DNA from: Hyalella azteca
Lineage: Eukaryota; Arthropoda; Malacostraca; Amphipoda; Hyalellidae
Assembly (NCBI RefSeq): GCF_000764305.2
Contig: NW_025932734.1
Span: forward strand, 241,835 to 305,834
Direction of reading: 5' to 3'
DNA length: 64,000 bases
In this document: positions 44,963 through 58,302 of the stretch, in pieces
Layout: each line of letters opens with the position of its first letter
How positions within the stretch are numbered: position 1 is the first letter of the stretch
Position numbers and translations under genes: made by a program
Notes under the pieces: generated by a model
The model's input: the letters and a program-made list of their open reading frames with translations, nothing else
What the model was told of the DNA's origin: nothing
Databases searched by the model: none

Positions 44963-47900
44963 GAGGTCATTTACCGTCAGTGTAGCACTGAGCTCGTGAC
45001 AGCAGAGAGCCGCGCTTGATATTCTGTAAAGAGCTGCAGGATGAAACAGACACGAGCGCCCGAACCAATTAAGGCGCTGATCCCCCATACTTTACAGCTC
45101 TACAGCGTCCGACACTTGATGTCTGTTGCCAGGCTAATTGCGATCCTTACTAACTGATTAATTCTAAGTAAATACACGTATTTAAAATATTCCTATCGGA
45201 TATCGACTAATAATTCACTGTGATTTTCCTTCTCCAACAGCTTCAGATGTTTCACTGTAGTAATCGCAGCCCAATATTTTATAGGACAGAATAAAGTTTT
45301 TGGCCCGATTCTTGAAATAAATTGTTGAGCCTCGCATTCTAAAACTTTCTATTCAGATGTACTTTCAAAATAATTTTGCACTAGCTTTCAAACCACAGAT
45401 TTTTCATATATATCTTTCATTGCTGAGCAAAATATCGCGAGCAACTAAACAGTAGTGTTAGTCTGCCTATAAGAGCTAATTTGTCCATAAAAATATGCGA
45501 TGCGATTCAATGCCAAATGAGAAGAACGAAAACTACATAATTGCCTGTTTATTAATATACCAGATATTAATGAGATATATAACGACTTGATCAGCGGCAG
45601 CAGGGATATATATTTGTTTAAAATAAAATTTTAACTCACCAGTGTTTGACAAGTTCACTCTACTTCTCAGCAAATCTTATGTGAAGTTAGGAAGATAAGC
45701 GATAAGACCTTCGGCTCTTGATTTGAGATTGTGCAACTTAGTGGTAGTATTGACATGGGCTTAATATTCTGAAAGGGTTTCTTATTCGAACAACTCTTTG
45801 GTTTACAGATTAACGCAAACTGGAAAAAGTTCATTTCTTAAGTCAGATTTGCTTTCATTGACTGTTTCCATATCAAATAAACTATTCAGGAAAATACATA
45901 TGTTTTCCAGACTTGGAAGCGTGTTCCAAAGTCTTCTCGTAACTAATTTAAATGTCCAATTTACAAGTCCTTCTCAAATTAGCTTTCAGACTCTCATCAT
46001 TCTGAAGCTTGAAAAATATTTGCAATCTTTATCTTCCGAAGGAAATTTGAATAGCTCAATTTTTGTTTCAAAGACCATGATGATTGTTTGAGCTCGAATA
46101 TTAGCTTCAGTTTTTCCTCGAATACGTTTTAGAAGTTCATGAAATTCAAATAGAGATCCGCTAGATACAACAGTTTGTAAAGAAATAAATTGATTTAAAT
46201 TACCTAAAATTATAAATGATAAATTTCAGGAACTGGTTTAGAATTCTGGCAGTTTGCACCATATATGTGAGCACAGCCAGTGATTCTTAATAGTCTCTTG
46301 TAATGAATGACTCGTGTAGGAAGCCCGCTATATTCACTCTACATCGAGCGAGGTGTTAAATTTTCAAACATAAGTCAATGGCAGTTTGATGTTCCATGTA
46401 AAATGTTAGTTTTAGCAGTTTTTCTCCGATTATCATACATTAGCTAGCTTTACTATTTACGGGATTCTGGATAATGGAATCTAATATTGCCTGGATTATA
46501 GTAATAATCTTAATTCTGAAACCCAATATTGACTAGTATGGCTAACCCACCAGTCAATATTACATTTCGTGATGTGTTTACAGTTGAAGCAGCGCTTGGT
46601 ATCATAGAAACACTCGCCGTATTTAATCTGCTGTTCAGCCGCTGTCGCCATTTGCGCGGAAATCCCGCGTAGTCTGGTAGCAAATATCGGTGCTATATAC
46701 CATGAGGCTGTGTAAACTGTGATATAATATTAAAAAAATCAGTCTAAAATACAATTTAGTTATAAATTTATTCGAAAAAAGTACAAATTTTAATGAGAAT
46801 TTTCGATTTTCTAAGAATCTTCTTCAATCTTTCTTTACATGAGATTTTAGACAAGCTGCTCCCTTTAATTTACAATACGAAATTTCGCAATCTTTTCGAG
46901 AATTATAATGATAACGAGAAAGGCTATTATTCTTCCAACTATGTTGATAGAATCTATGATCAGAAATTGATCTGATGGTTCAATTGCTGATGTACAGTAT
47001 TTGCCCAGGGCACATATCCACAATATATCGAGATTTAAGTATGACTTGAGAATTGATGGTGATATTTAGATAAAATAACTATGTCACAGAGCGCTCAGAA
47101 ATTAATAATAAATATTCGAATTAAAATCTTCATTTTGCTTTCTAGCCATGCACATAATATTTAGAGGAATAGTGAGGCAGGCCAATATTATCAGTTCTAA
47201 CATTATAGTTCTAAATGAGCCTTGTCAATCAAGTTTAAAGGTAATGTATTCGAACTTCCAATCATTTCATCTGTAATTAAGAGCTTTTATAAGCAGTACT
47301 CACCAATAATAGGTCAGCTCTACGTGTTGATAAGTTACTGCTAACTTGAAGTGAACGTGGGCTAAACTTCTCAAAAAAACTTAATGAGTTTTGCCTGCAT
47401 CAAAGTCAGCAAATTTTGCCGTGTCGATGACAGCGCATCATTTCTCAATTATGGCGAACTGCTAAAAAATTAATTGGCTATTACTAACTAACTGCGTACT
47501 AGAAAATATCAAAGTTTTCCAGGGATTTCGTTACTAAACCTCAAATTTTCTATATTCGAGGAAGAGTCAACAAATGAACACCGATTTGCAGCACTCCAAT
47601 ATAAACACTGCATACATTAACGACGAACGCATTCTTTTAAAGAAACTTATCAGCGGACAACACTTTCCACGATAAATTGTCAAGTATGTCCCAAATTGCG
47701 GAAATGTTACATTAAACACATACATAAATGTTCATCAACTTATAAAATGCCAGATACGCCTCATAAGATTATATTCATAATAATGCTAATGGAAAATGCA
47801 AGTGTCAATAAAATCGAATGGTGAACGCAATGAACATTTATATGATAAAAATCTGAAAATTAACGTTCCCGTCTTTAACGCATAATATTCTGTCATTAAT

Positions 47901-49321
47901 TGTGTTGAAAGTTAAACTTGTGCGTAAATTTATGAGAAACTGATGGTTATTTCAACAGTACAATATTAATATACATGAGAATACTTTTCCTGATATGTTA
48001 TATTTTAATATACTTCTTAACTTTTCCCGTTTATGACAAGTAAAACAACTATTATAAATCTAATTACACATTGATTTCTTTGTATCTGTACATTTGTCTT
48101 TAAAGCTCAGTAAATATGAATCCTAATTGCCTTTAGATTCTGTTGCCCAGTATAGATACATTTTTAATGAAAACATCCGTTGCATACGCAGAAACGGAAA
48201 CAATCAACTCCATGAGAAGTTAATCACCTCCGCTAAAAATATACTTACTCGTATATATGTTTTCAATTCCCACCTACAGGAGATCAGTTAGAGCCCTTTG
48301 AAATAATACGAAATTGTTCAACAGAACAGAGAGAATGATTTATTCTTGTCGAAAAATGTCCCCACAGAATTAAATGAGGAATAAACTTATTTGTCTCCTT
48401 GATAAATCTCTTAGGGAATATTTTTAATCTAGCGTAAAAGAAACAATTCATCGGCAGCCAGAAGTTCAATCAGGGCAAACGGAGCTTCATTTATACTTCA
48501 TTGAAGTTGGCTACAATATTTTAATTTCTTCTTTTGTTAAATGCTAAAGCAGCTTTGAAAAACGGAATTTTCGTTTGTGGTTGAAGGCAATCCGATCAAA
48601 GCATACTCGTAGCAGGCTCTAATGTGACATACGCATTAATTTGTTCGTCTTTTGTGACATAAAATCACTGAGAACCTCCTGTGAATGATACTTAACATGA
48701 AATTGCATTCATTTTCTGCTAAAATTCTTTGTCTGCAGAATTTGTTTGTATATTGGTTAGACGTTTTTTGATATTATTTATCATTTAGGAGATCCTTATT
48801 CATGATATTAATTGACAATTTTAATTGTCATTGAATAAAATTCAATGAATAATTGATCTAAAATCTTTGACTGTTTGCAATTATAATCAAAACAAATTTA
48901 AATGCATGGAAACAATTACCGCGACGTTAATTACAACGTTTTGGTGCCGAGGCTTAATCATGATGTAGTGTAGACAATGAAATGATGACGTCATCGTGCA
49001 ATTAATCTGAAAATTTACGTGTAAGTGCCCGGAATTTTCGGAGCGAAGCATTTGAATTATAAAACTCTTATTTAACCATCAAACGCATTCAATTATATAA
49101 TTATAAATCGATTTGGTGGCAATTGTATCCAATTAAATGAAATAGAACTGTACTGATATTATGCACCAATGAACGTCAATTTCGTTGATAAGGCCACGAG
49201 TAAATGACTTAGTAAATTAAGGCAATCAAATCGTTGAAAGTTTCTCAATTGATGAACGTTGTTTTGAAGCAAAAGTTGGTGCTTAGATTCAGTCGGAAAT
49301 CTTCTAATTATGAGTTAAAAA
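44963..49321. other. Intergenic, nothing recognised
   Basis: AT-rich DNA. A GC-richer patch at about 44990-45120 has a weak inverted pair (TGTAAAGAGCTG / CAGCTCTACAG). No gene is supported. Confidence 0.45.
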
Positions 49322-49466
49322 ATGTAACTCAGTACTAACTGCAGTAAGTGATAAAAAGCTCATTTTCTCGTCGACGAAAACGTGAAGTCGCGGACGGACA
49401 GACAGACAGACGGACATGACGAGCATAATAGCGTCTTTTTTAATAAATGAGAAAATGCACTAAAAA
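49322..49466 (-). mobile_element. Interspersed MITE-like repeat, copy 3
   Basis: Reverse-orientation copy of the family at 39811 and 44821, with GGACGGACAGACAGACAGAC in the centre and ATGAGAAAATGCACTAAAAA at the end. Its terminal repeats are more decayed. Confidence 0.83.
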
Positions 49467-52084
49467 GGATTGTAGATTAACAAATAAACAGCAATTAACA
49501 ATATTAGGATATATTGAATATTTCGAAATATTACAAAAATATTAGAATACTTTGCCTGGCATTACTATTGATGTTACATACAGAAAGTTCTACTTTATTT
49601 TCCATTGATTTAAATAATTTGTCCAGAACTTCTTTCGCTCATTTTCATTCCTTTGTTACTCATTTGCATACAATTTCTTCGTGTGATTTTGCCTCAGTCT
49701 GATGATAAAAAGAAGGTCCCACGAGATCTTCCGAACAGTCATACGAGGGGAATTTCAACCTAGACCGTTCGAATACATTTTCAGCACTAATCCCAAAAGC
49801 TAAACATGCTTCGAAAAAATTTATTTTCAACAAGATTTTTTTGACACTCGGAATGCCTATCGTCCAGCAGTGTCATATATACTTCAAATAGATTATATCT
49901 TTTAGGGGGCTATTGCATCGCCATTCAAGAGCTTAACCATTTTTGTAAGCCATTTACAACTGAATGAAACTCTGGATAAACTCTCAATATCTCATTAATT
50001 CTACATACGTCAGCAGATAATTCCTGTTTCTTCTTGTGTTAACACTGAAGGTGAAGCAAATTATAAGAGCCGGTGAGTCGTAATGTCTAAATTTCATTAA
50101 CCTTCAAACGAAAGGAACGAAATCTAAAAGAAATTAGGCTTGCGTGCAGCAAAAGATTTTCGGACAAAAAAGTTTGAAAAGGCAAAGAGAATAACATTCC
50201 ATTGGCAAAATTAAAAATCAATGTTGAAATTTAGCTCCATGATTAATTTAATAGAATTCTACTACAGATTTACGTCACCAAAGAAAAAGTTGACATCATA
50301 GGGATGCTTGAAAATTATTAAGATGGCATCGACTTATCGGTTATAGAATATTAGCTTAAATCAAGCGATCAAATAGCCACCCAAGACTCCTCAAAGAAAC
50401 ACGCGTTCATGTTCGTAAAAATAAAGCGAGGGCCCATGGCTGTGCGCTCAAATTATCGATATGTCAGTGAAAGTTACCAGGAAATAAGAAAATGAGTTGA
50501 AATTTGATACTTTGAACATTGTTAAAATTATAGTTCAAATTAGTGCAAGGGCATTTAATATTTAGTTTTAAAAACATTAAAACTTATAATTTCTAAATTG
50601 AAAGACGTATAAAATATTTGTAGTTTCAACAACTGTTGGAGTGATAAATAAATTTTAATCATAAAAATAAACCACTGTTAGATCCTGAACATCAGCATAT
50701 TTCTTCAAGCAGTCGCAAATGTGTACTTATTTCCACAGTTCAATCTACGAACCATTCTTGAGGCAGTTTAAAATCTATAGAAAATAGCATATCAAATTTC
50801 TAGCTAGAAGTTTTGTCTATATGAAAATTCGATTTGAATTGAAATTTCAGGTTGAAATCAGGTTTAGCAATTGTAGGCTAGAGCTAAAAAATATCAGGTC
50901 ATGTGCCACAGGTCTGGCTATTAATTATATGAGCTTCACAAATTTGAAAAAGAAAATTGCATGTTCAACTCTTTCAAAGATTTCAAGACTTCAATTCAGG
51001 CTTAGTGGCTTGAAACAAGTCTTGCGAAGTAAGCGCATACATATATTGGTAATAGACCCATTAGACGGGAAGTTTGAGTAAATTCCTCGTAAAAATAGAG
51101 AAGGATCGTTACGTTGTCACATGAAGTGCCATCGGTTTTTAACAAGTTTTCGAAATAGGATCTCATATTACCTAATTAACTAATTATGATAGTTATAGTT
51201 TGTACAAAATACTGTTAGCGAAAGTGATCTATTAATTAACCTTGTTTGAAAAATGTTTATAGAAATTGCTTTATTGATCAGCGACTCTAATCAAAACATT
51301 TCACCTAAACTCCATTCGAATTTTAAGTTTTTAGTCATAGATAAATAATTAAATAATTTTTAATAATTTAGGTTTTTTAAATAATAATACAAACAATGCC
51401 ACTTTGCATACAGATATTTTAACCGTCATAAACGCTATTCGTATGTAAGAGACTGTTAAATATAATGACTCCGAATAAATGAGTCGTATGAAAGCAATTA
51501 GAACTATTCGTTGTACAAGTTTAATAATGAAGACCACGAGCACACAATTTTTCATCATACTTGTATGAATTTTGTATAATTTTATCAAAATTGCGAGCTG
51601 ACATTTAGATTAAAAACATTCATTGCTTTTTTGTAGATATTTATGAAATATTAGTATAGTTGGTGAGATTATTATATAGATTATGATTTTGCACATCAAT
51701 ATTAAATTAGAAACATCAACAGTGAATTTCACCTCTGTTGTTCATCACTTAAATAAATATGAAGAGTTAATAAGCTTTTGGTGCTGTATATCTAAAATAA
51801 AAATAATGATATTAAATAATTTTATCTGATTATCTTGACTCATACTGCTGCAACAAAATTAATATTTTTGAGCTAAAATCAAGCATAAACATTAGAAAAT
51901 TACGGTAAACGAGGTCTAATATCAAATTCTTTTGAAAAAAAAAATTATTTTCTACCTTGAAAATTGCGAACTTACTAAGTAAAAAGTCTCGAAGTAGCCA
52001 TGTGATAACTTAGCAAATAAATTACACACATTCTTAGTTAGATGAGTGTTAGTGATGGTTCAGTTGAGCAGATGTAGCTCTTTA
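49467..52084. other. Intergenic, nothing recognised
   Basis: AT-rich DNA. An 86-codon open frame at 50821-51081 has no known motif. No gene is supported. Confidence 0.45.
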
Positions 52085-52252
52085 ATGAAGGTTTTGCTGC
52101 AGACCAGATCGCATTTCCTAATAACAATTTTCTTGTTGTTCTTCTCAATATGGGCAAACCAGACTTTCTGTCGGACTTGAAAATTCGTATATGAGATGTC
52201 AGATTCAAATTTTCAAGAAAAATTAGGCTCTGGTCTTCAATAAAACTTACAT
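52085..52252. repeat. Diverged relative of the Penelope element arms
   Basis: GCAGACCAGATCGCATTTCC and CAATTTTCTTGTTGTTCTTC on the left, and AGGCTCTGGTCTTCAATAAA on the right, resemble the inverted arms of the element at 14681-15480. Here the arms sit only about 80 bp apart, without the nuclease remnant. I read it as an older, internally deleted relative. Confidence 0.6.
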
Positions 52253-55200
52253 TATAATCTGACGAATATATGTTTGTTACACGCGCTTTTTAGTGAATTA
52301 TCTTGTAGGTCAACTTTGCGGACTTTGAGTAGCAAAATTCAAACTACGAGTTATTATCATCATAAAAATAGAACCAATAATAAGTACATCTAGTAAATAG
52401 ATAACACTTTTAGTTTTATCATATTTTTGTAACAACGTTGTAGTAATGTTTTAACGTATTAGGCAAGTGAGAAATAAGTGGTTTCATTCAAACTGCCACT
52501 CAACAGTGCCCTAAACTTTTTTTAGCATCGTCTATATTTGATTATAATTATTAGTAATAGTTATTATAAACTATAATTTCGGCATAATTTTCCAGTGTAA
52601 AGGCAATATTTGAGTAAGTCGTGTCTTTGATCTAGTGAAGAACCACTTTAACAATTTATGGACTGTATATTTTTTCGGCTATTCAATTATATTCTTCAGT
52701 ATATAATTGTCCCGGCCAATACTTTTAGGTTATTCCTCATATTTGCCAACACCAAATAAGAAATGTGCTAAAACGGATAAATATCCATAGCATCAAATGC
52801 TAGGGACCTAAATTGAAATACTAGAGACAGGCCATAGTTTTCTTTCGAAAACGCCAGAAACAAAAATCACTTGCACAGAAATTCCCACCTGCATTCGCGG
52901 CAGGAATAATTAAGCGTCAAAATTCGGCTTCGGCTAAAAACTGCCGCTTGCGATCACGTTTCATGTGGAACCGAGGCTTGTATTTCGGTTTTGCACGCGC
53001 CACGACTGAAAATCCAAGTTCGCAGAATTGAAATTTAGCAGCGGAAATCAATATATACAAAGCTATTCGTATGAGTGAATATTCACAGTTCACCTTAATT
53101 TAAATATTATTTAATAGTAAGCAGTAAACTTATGCCTCGTCTAAGGGGTGTTAGATAACATCGACTAAATTCTTCAGCTTGAGCGTTGCAAAAATCCGCC
53201 TATACTGCAAAAGGGGATCATTATATTACAATAACTGTCATTGCAGAGGGCTTGCATGTCCATTGTCCACTCTGTAACCGTCTACAATTCATGACATTTA
53301 AAATTATATGACGATCATCGCTCTTGTTTTCTGTGCAGTCATAACCGTGGACGTTCACGCTGGCCGCATGCTTTCCTGAAGAAAATTCGCCATCGTGCGT
53401 TTTTCAACGATCTGATCAAATCTGCTGCTGATTGACGACCGCACAATGTTACCGCGATGAACTTGAAGTGCGGAGTAGGAAATATATGTAACTTTATTGA
53501 ATTTGCGTTGAATTTGAATTTGAACTACATGAAATTTTATATTTTAGAGCATAATCGATACTGGGTCATTTCAGTGAAATGTTTAACGAAGATAGATTAG
53601 GTGTTATAAATCCGTTGAGGGCTTTACTCGCCTAATGTGTGTGTGTGTGTACGTTATGTATATTAACATGATACGTGTTTATTTCCCAAGCCGGGAGACT
53701 TCCATTTAATGTGCCAACTTTAGTATCCACCCTCATTATGTGCTCTATAGTCATTTGAATTATTGTATCAAACCAAAGTAAGATAGAAAAATTATTGTAT
53801 TGCTCTTTTCTTTGTAATTTCTTGAGCTCATGGTGACTTCAATGACTTCAAAGCTGGAATAATAATCAGACTATATCTGCTTGCTTGCAATTAACTGCGT
53901 TTTCATATGATATGCATCAGTAGCCGTGACGACTGGCAGCCCGTTAATTCCTAACAATGCACCGACGTAAGCTGATCAAAAGGACTGTGTTGCGGTTACG
54001 AAGAGAAGCCTCGCTTCCTTCATAAGACCGTCATGCATACAGACATACATGAAGCACAGGTCTTAACAATGGACAGACGCTGCATGTAAATAGAACTCAA
54101 TTTAGAACACTACGAAAGCGAGGCGCAAGAGAGGCTTTGAGAAGCGATAAGACGTCTCTTCTTCTCCAGATTGTTGGATTATGGAGAGCGAGGCTCTCGT
54201 CGTAAGCTTGAATTGATGACTGCACGTCGTCTCCCCATAAGAAAGACTGGAGCAAAGCATTTGTGAAGGATTTAGCCTGATGATTGACGTCAATATCCAG
54301 CTTAAACGTTTATTCTTATTAAATTAATTAACCTGGCACGATCATTGGCAGCTTGCATTGTAATTAAATTGACTCATATTGATTCCGCTTAGGCAATCGA
54401 TTTAATAATTCGCTAGGTTTATAAAATTTCAAGCGGCTTCTTGATGAAATCTATGAGTTTTGGCTTTGAGATTGCTACATTAACTACAATTATTTGTTAT
54501 AATCACACATTGCTTGATATTACGTATCAAATTCTCCAAGGTATCTCAGACATCAACACGTTGTGATATGTCCAGTAGCTGTGGCAAGTCTATATACATG
54601 TAATATCAATTACCGAACAACTTCAATATCATGGATGTATAATTATGAGCCTGTATCCTTTACAGCGATGTTAAAAATATTGACGTAATCTTAGTGATGT
54701 GAAGATAAATTGTGTACGAGTCTGCAAGGCGAAGGTTTCAGCCCTGTCGATATCTGGACGATTTTAGTTGATGTAGAAATGTAGTCTTGGATTTGGTTCA
54801 TATGGCGGCGACCTTGCAGCAGTTTGTTCAGACTTGCATCTTTATAAAGTATGAATAATAAATAAAACTCTGTTACCTATAAAGCAAATGAAGTAAAAAG
54901 TTTGTTTTCGGCGAGAAAGATTCATGACCGATACACCAACCAAAGTTTCATTGAACGCTCTCAAAAAAGAAGAGTTTCGTTCAGGACATTTACTGTTTTG
55001 TATGCAGGGATCGCAAGGGGGCTTGCTGGCACTCCTTCAAAAAAGAATAGGTAGCTAAAATTTAATGAATCTATAATCGTCAAAAATATTTATCTCTGCG
55101 AAAAAGTCTTGTGATTCTGATTATATCACATATCTTTGAGACTTCAAAATGGATTTACACACTACCTGGGAATAAACGTGTTACCCCTTAATCGCATGAG

Positions 55201-58073
55201 ATGGTTTCGGAGGCCAAGACAGAGGGAGACAATTTGTTCGCATTGCTGACCATCCCACCGGGACGTTAAATTTGTCATAGTAATTCAAGCTTGTCTTGCT
55301 GTAGCCGTAGGCGTTCGCATGGCTTGAACTCCTATACCTACACTACACGAGTTTATCTCGACAGCAGAGATGTCGGTTTTTGATGGTTGTTAGACTGAGA
55401 AGAATAATACAACTTGTTTGCATCACATATTGTGTGTTGTAACCAAATACGCAATATTGATTGCTGTAGGTGAACGGCTTACAACAAACGTAATGATTCG
55501 CAGAACAACATTGCATGATAGGTCTTAACCAGCAATTGAGTCACATAAAGTCCTCAGATCCTAAATAGTTTTGAGTATAATAACAATATCAACACTTTAA
55601 ATACTTTATTATTAATAAGCAGCGTAGCAGCGTGACTTTTCAAACATTCTAACACATTCCTTACGACTTTGAAGCGGTAAAATTTTCAAAAATGTTCTCC
55701 CTGCCGAATCGGAGTTTGATGAAGAATCAGATCGGAATTTCGTACCATTCGAATCTCCTTTCTCATGTAACTCCGCGTATTGGCTGGCATCGCTGAAATT
55801 TGATTAAATCGCAAAAATCGTTGACATATTTTGGCAAACTAAATTAAATTTCACGAGGTGAAGAATCGGGTTGCAATTTCGCTATACAACGATTCAAATT
55901 TGAGATATTTTATCGTACCGAGAGATTACTGCCATGCATTTGACATGGCGAGATAAGCTGGTTTTAATTAGATTACAGCTCTTTACTGAAGACTTGTAAC
56001 GAGAAGAAATTCGATTTTTTAATTTCGTCTTTCCAATCGATAACATGACAATCGAGAGCAAAGTACGCTGACAATCGCTAATGAAATATCAACATTCCGC
56101 ACATAATGTAAGTAATATTCATTTTCGAATTCAGTTGTGGCATATCGTATAACATTTTTTTCAAAATCGTCACTTATTTTAATTTTCCATCGAAGCTTTA
56201 TTTTATATAAGCTTTTAAAGGAATGATCTCTGTGAGAGAGAATGCCGAAAGAATGATCGCTGGTCAAATCAGCACGCGTATAATAAATGCAGTGAACATT
56301 AACACTGTCGATGAACACTGCGGTAATAAACTCAGTGAAAATTAAAACTTTGCAGATGAACTCTGCCAGAATACACGCAGTGTGAACGAACAATCTGCTG
56401 ATAAACAATGCGAAAAGTGTACATGTACACATTCTCTTTTACACAAAAGCGTATAAGAGAATGTACATGCGGCGCGTCGCTCATGATCCTCAATTAAAGA
56501 GAGTGATGGGCTGTTTGTGCAGCACAATTGCAGGCTGGGACGAGAGAACCACGAAATAGAGACGACATGTTACTTGCATCTGCCAGAGAGCAAGTAACAG
56601 TGGGAATTATAGCTGGACCTGCTACTTCGGTGCGGTCATTAATGGCCCGTATTTAGGCAAGAGAAATAGTCTCAGTATTTATATTGCTGGAACCTTGATA
56701 TTAATCCGGTGGGGGCAGATGTCCCCGCTCAGACTACTTCTCATCCGGCCTCACCTATTCCACCCTAGCTTATTCTGGCCTAACTTATACAAGCTCCTCC
56801 AGCTCAAATCCTTCTTGCAGCCAATGACTGGCTCTACCTGCTCACTTGCCCCGCCTCTTTATCTTTCAGCTGCCAATGAGGTTAAGTTAGGTCCGCTCAG
56901 GTATGATTTAGGGTGGAAAAACGTGCGAAGCAACGTGTGTAGATTAGACCAAAAGTTGTTAGGCCGTTGTAGGTTAGACCAGATGCAGTTTGGCCATTCT
57001 TAACTCATCATGCTTTAAACGATGGCTGTGGATATGCGGAGCTTTGGCTTTGTGCTGACTTCATAGGCTGCCATGTTGTCTTGCGCGCTTGCATACGCAA
57101 AGGAATATAAACTAAAGTGAGAAGTGAGGCAAAGTTGGCATTAGGTAGACGCTGCACGGGGCTGTGATACACAGTGTTATTGCCTCGTTTGTAGAAGTCT
57201 TTACAGTTCCCCAAAGCCTGAAACCACAAAAGTAAAGCTTCTTATAGCTACCATTTGCCTTTTCCTGCATGTGGCCTGGCAGTCGGTGCTGGTCAAGTCA
57301 CAATCGGTGTTTAGAAACATGAAAGAACACGAATAAACTTGAAATTTTTGCATCTTGGATCACACTTTTATAATTTTCATACTGAACGCAAATTTATAGT
57401 TACTCAATAATTATTTATTATAGGAGGAGATTATTTATCTAGCTTTACGTGACTCGCGGTCAGAGGACTCTCTAAGATTATCAGTAGTAAGTTATTTTTT
57501 AAGTGTTCAGCAGAGTTTACTTGAATTCAGAGTATAGGAAATTTGTAGGAGTATGTACTAAAATTGATATAATTAATAAATGAAACTAATTAACTTGCAG
57601 TATGTATTGACAATTTCCAGATGAATACTCGAAAAATGTATAAAAAATGGGCCCAAAATATATAAAAATAAATGAAATTTTCATGGAAAAACGGAACGAA
57701 TCTGTGGAAAATATAAGAAATGGAATCGAAAAAGTCATGTACAGGTTGCGTTGAATTAATTCGGACAATTGTATTCAATAGAAGTTAGGAATAAACAATC
57801 ACGACTAGGCGTAATATCGCTCATATTTTAGAGCAATCGTAATATCATAATTTCAGTCTGCACGTGCATTTAACACGCACCCTCAACATGTATATTTGCT
57901 GCTAGACTTCTCATTAAAACAGTTACTGGCGTAAGTGACTTAAGTGACTTAATGATGACGTCAATAGCGCAGTCGCACGTGCAAAATGTTGAGGCTAGGG
58001 AAGCGATTTGAAATTGGATTCAAAGAAAAAATTCCGCTTCGTGAATTGCTTAATGCGATTTCTGTAGACTATA
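52253..58073. other. Intergenic, nothing recognised
   Basis: Mixed composition. A (GT)7 tract sits at about 53636-53650. GC-richer patches at about 53340-53460, 54060-54290 and 56640-57230 contain open frames but no recognisable protein. Positions about 56280-56410 show loose GAACACTGC repeats. Confidence 0.4.
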
Positions 58074-58302
58074 CATGAGAACCTGATATAATGAGAGAAC
58101 TTGGTGTAATGAGAGAACTTGATGTAATGAGAGAACCTGATATAATGAGAGAANTGTAATGAGAGAACTTGATGTAATGAGAGAGCCTGATGTAATGAGA
58201 GGACCTGATGCAATGAGAGAACCTGATGTAATGAGAGAACCTGATGTAATGAGAGAATCTGATGTAATGAGAGAACGTGATGTAATGAGAGAACCTTTGT
58301 TA
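58074..58302. repeat. 18-bp tandem repeat with one N
   Basis: About twelve copies of GTAATGAGAGAACCTGAT-like units. A single N at 58154 coincides with a shortened unit, so the assembly is probably collapsed or uncertain here. Confidence 0.92.

Noticed and set aside
56019..56432. 137-codon minus-strand frame
   Set aside because: Partly overlaps loose GAACACTGC repeats, and its translation matches no family I recognise.
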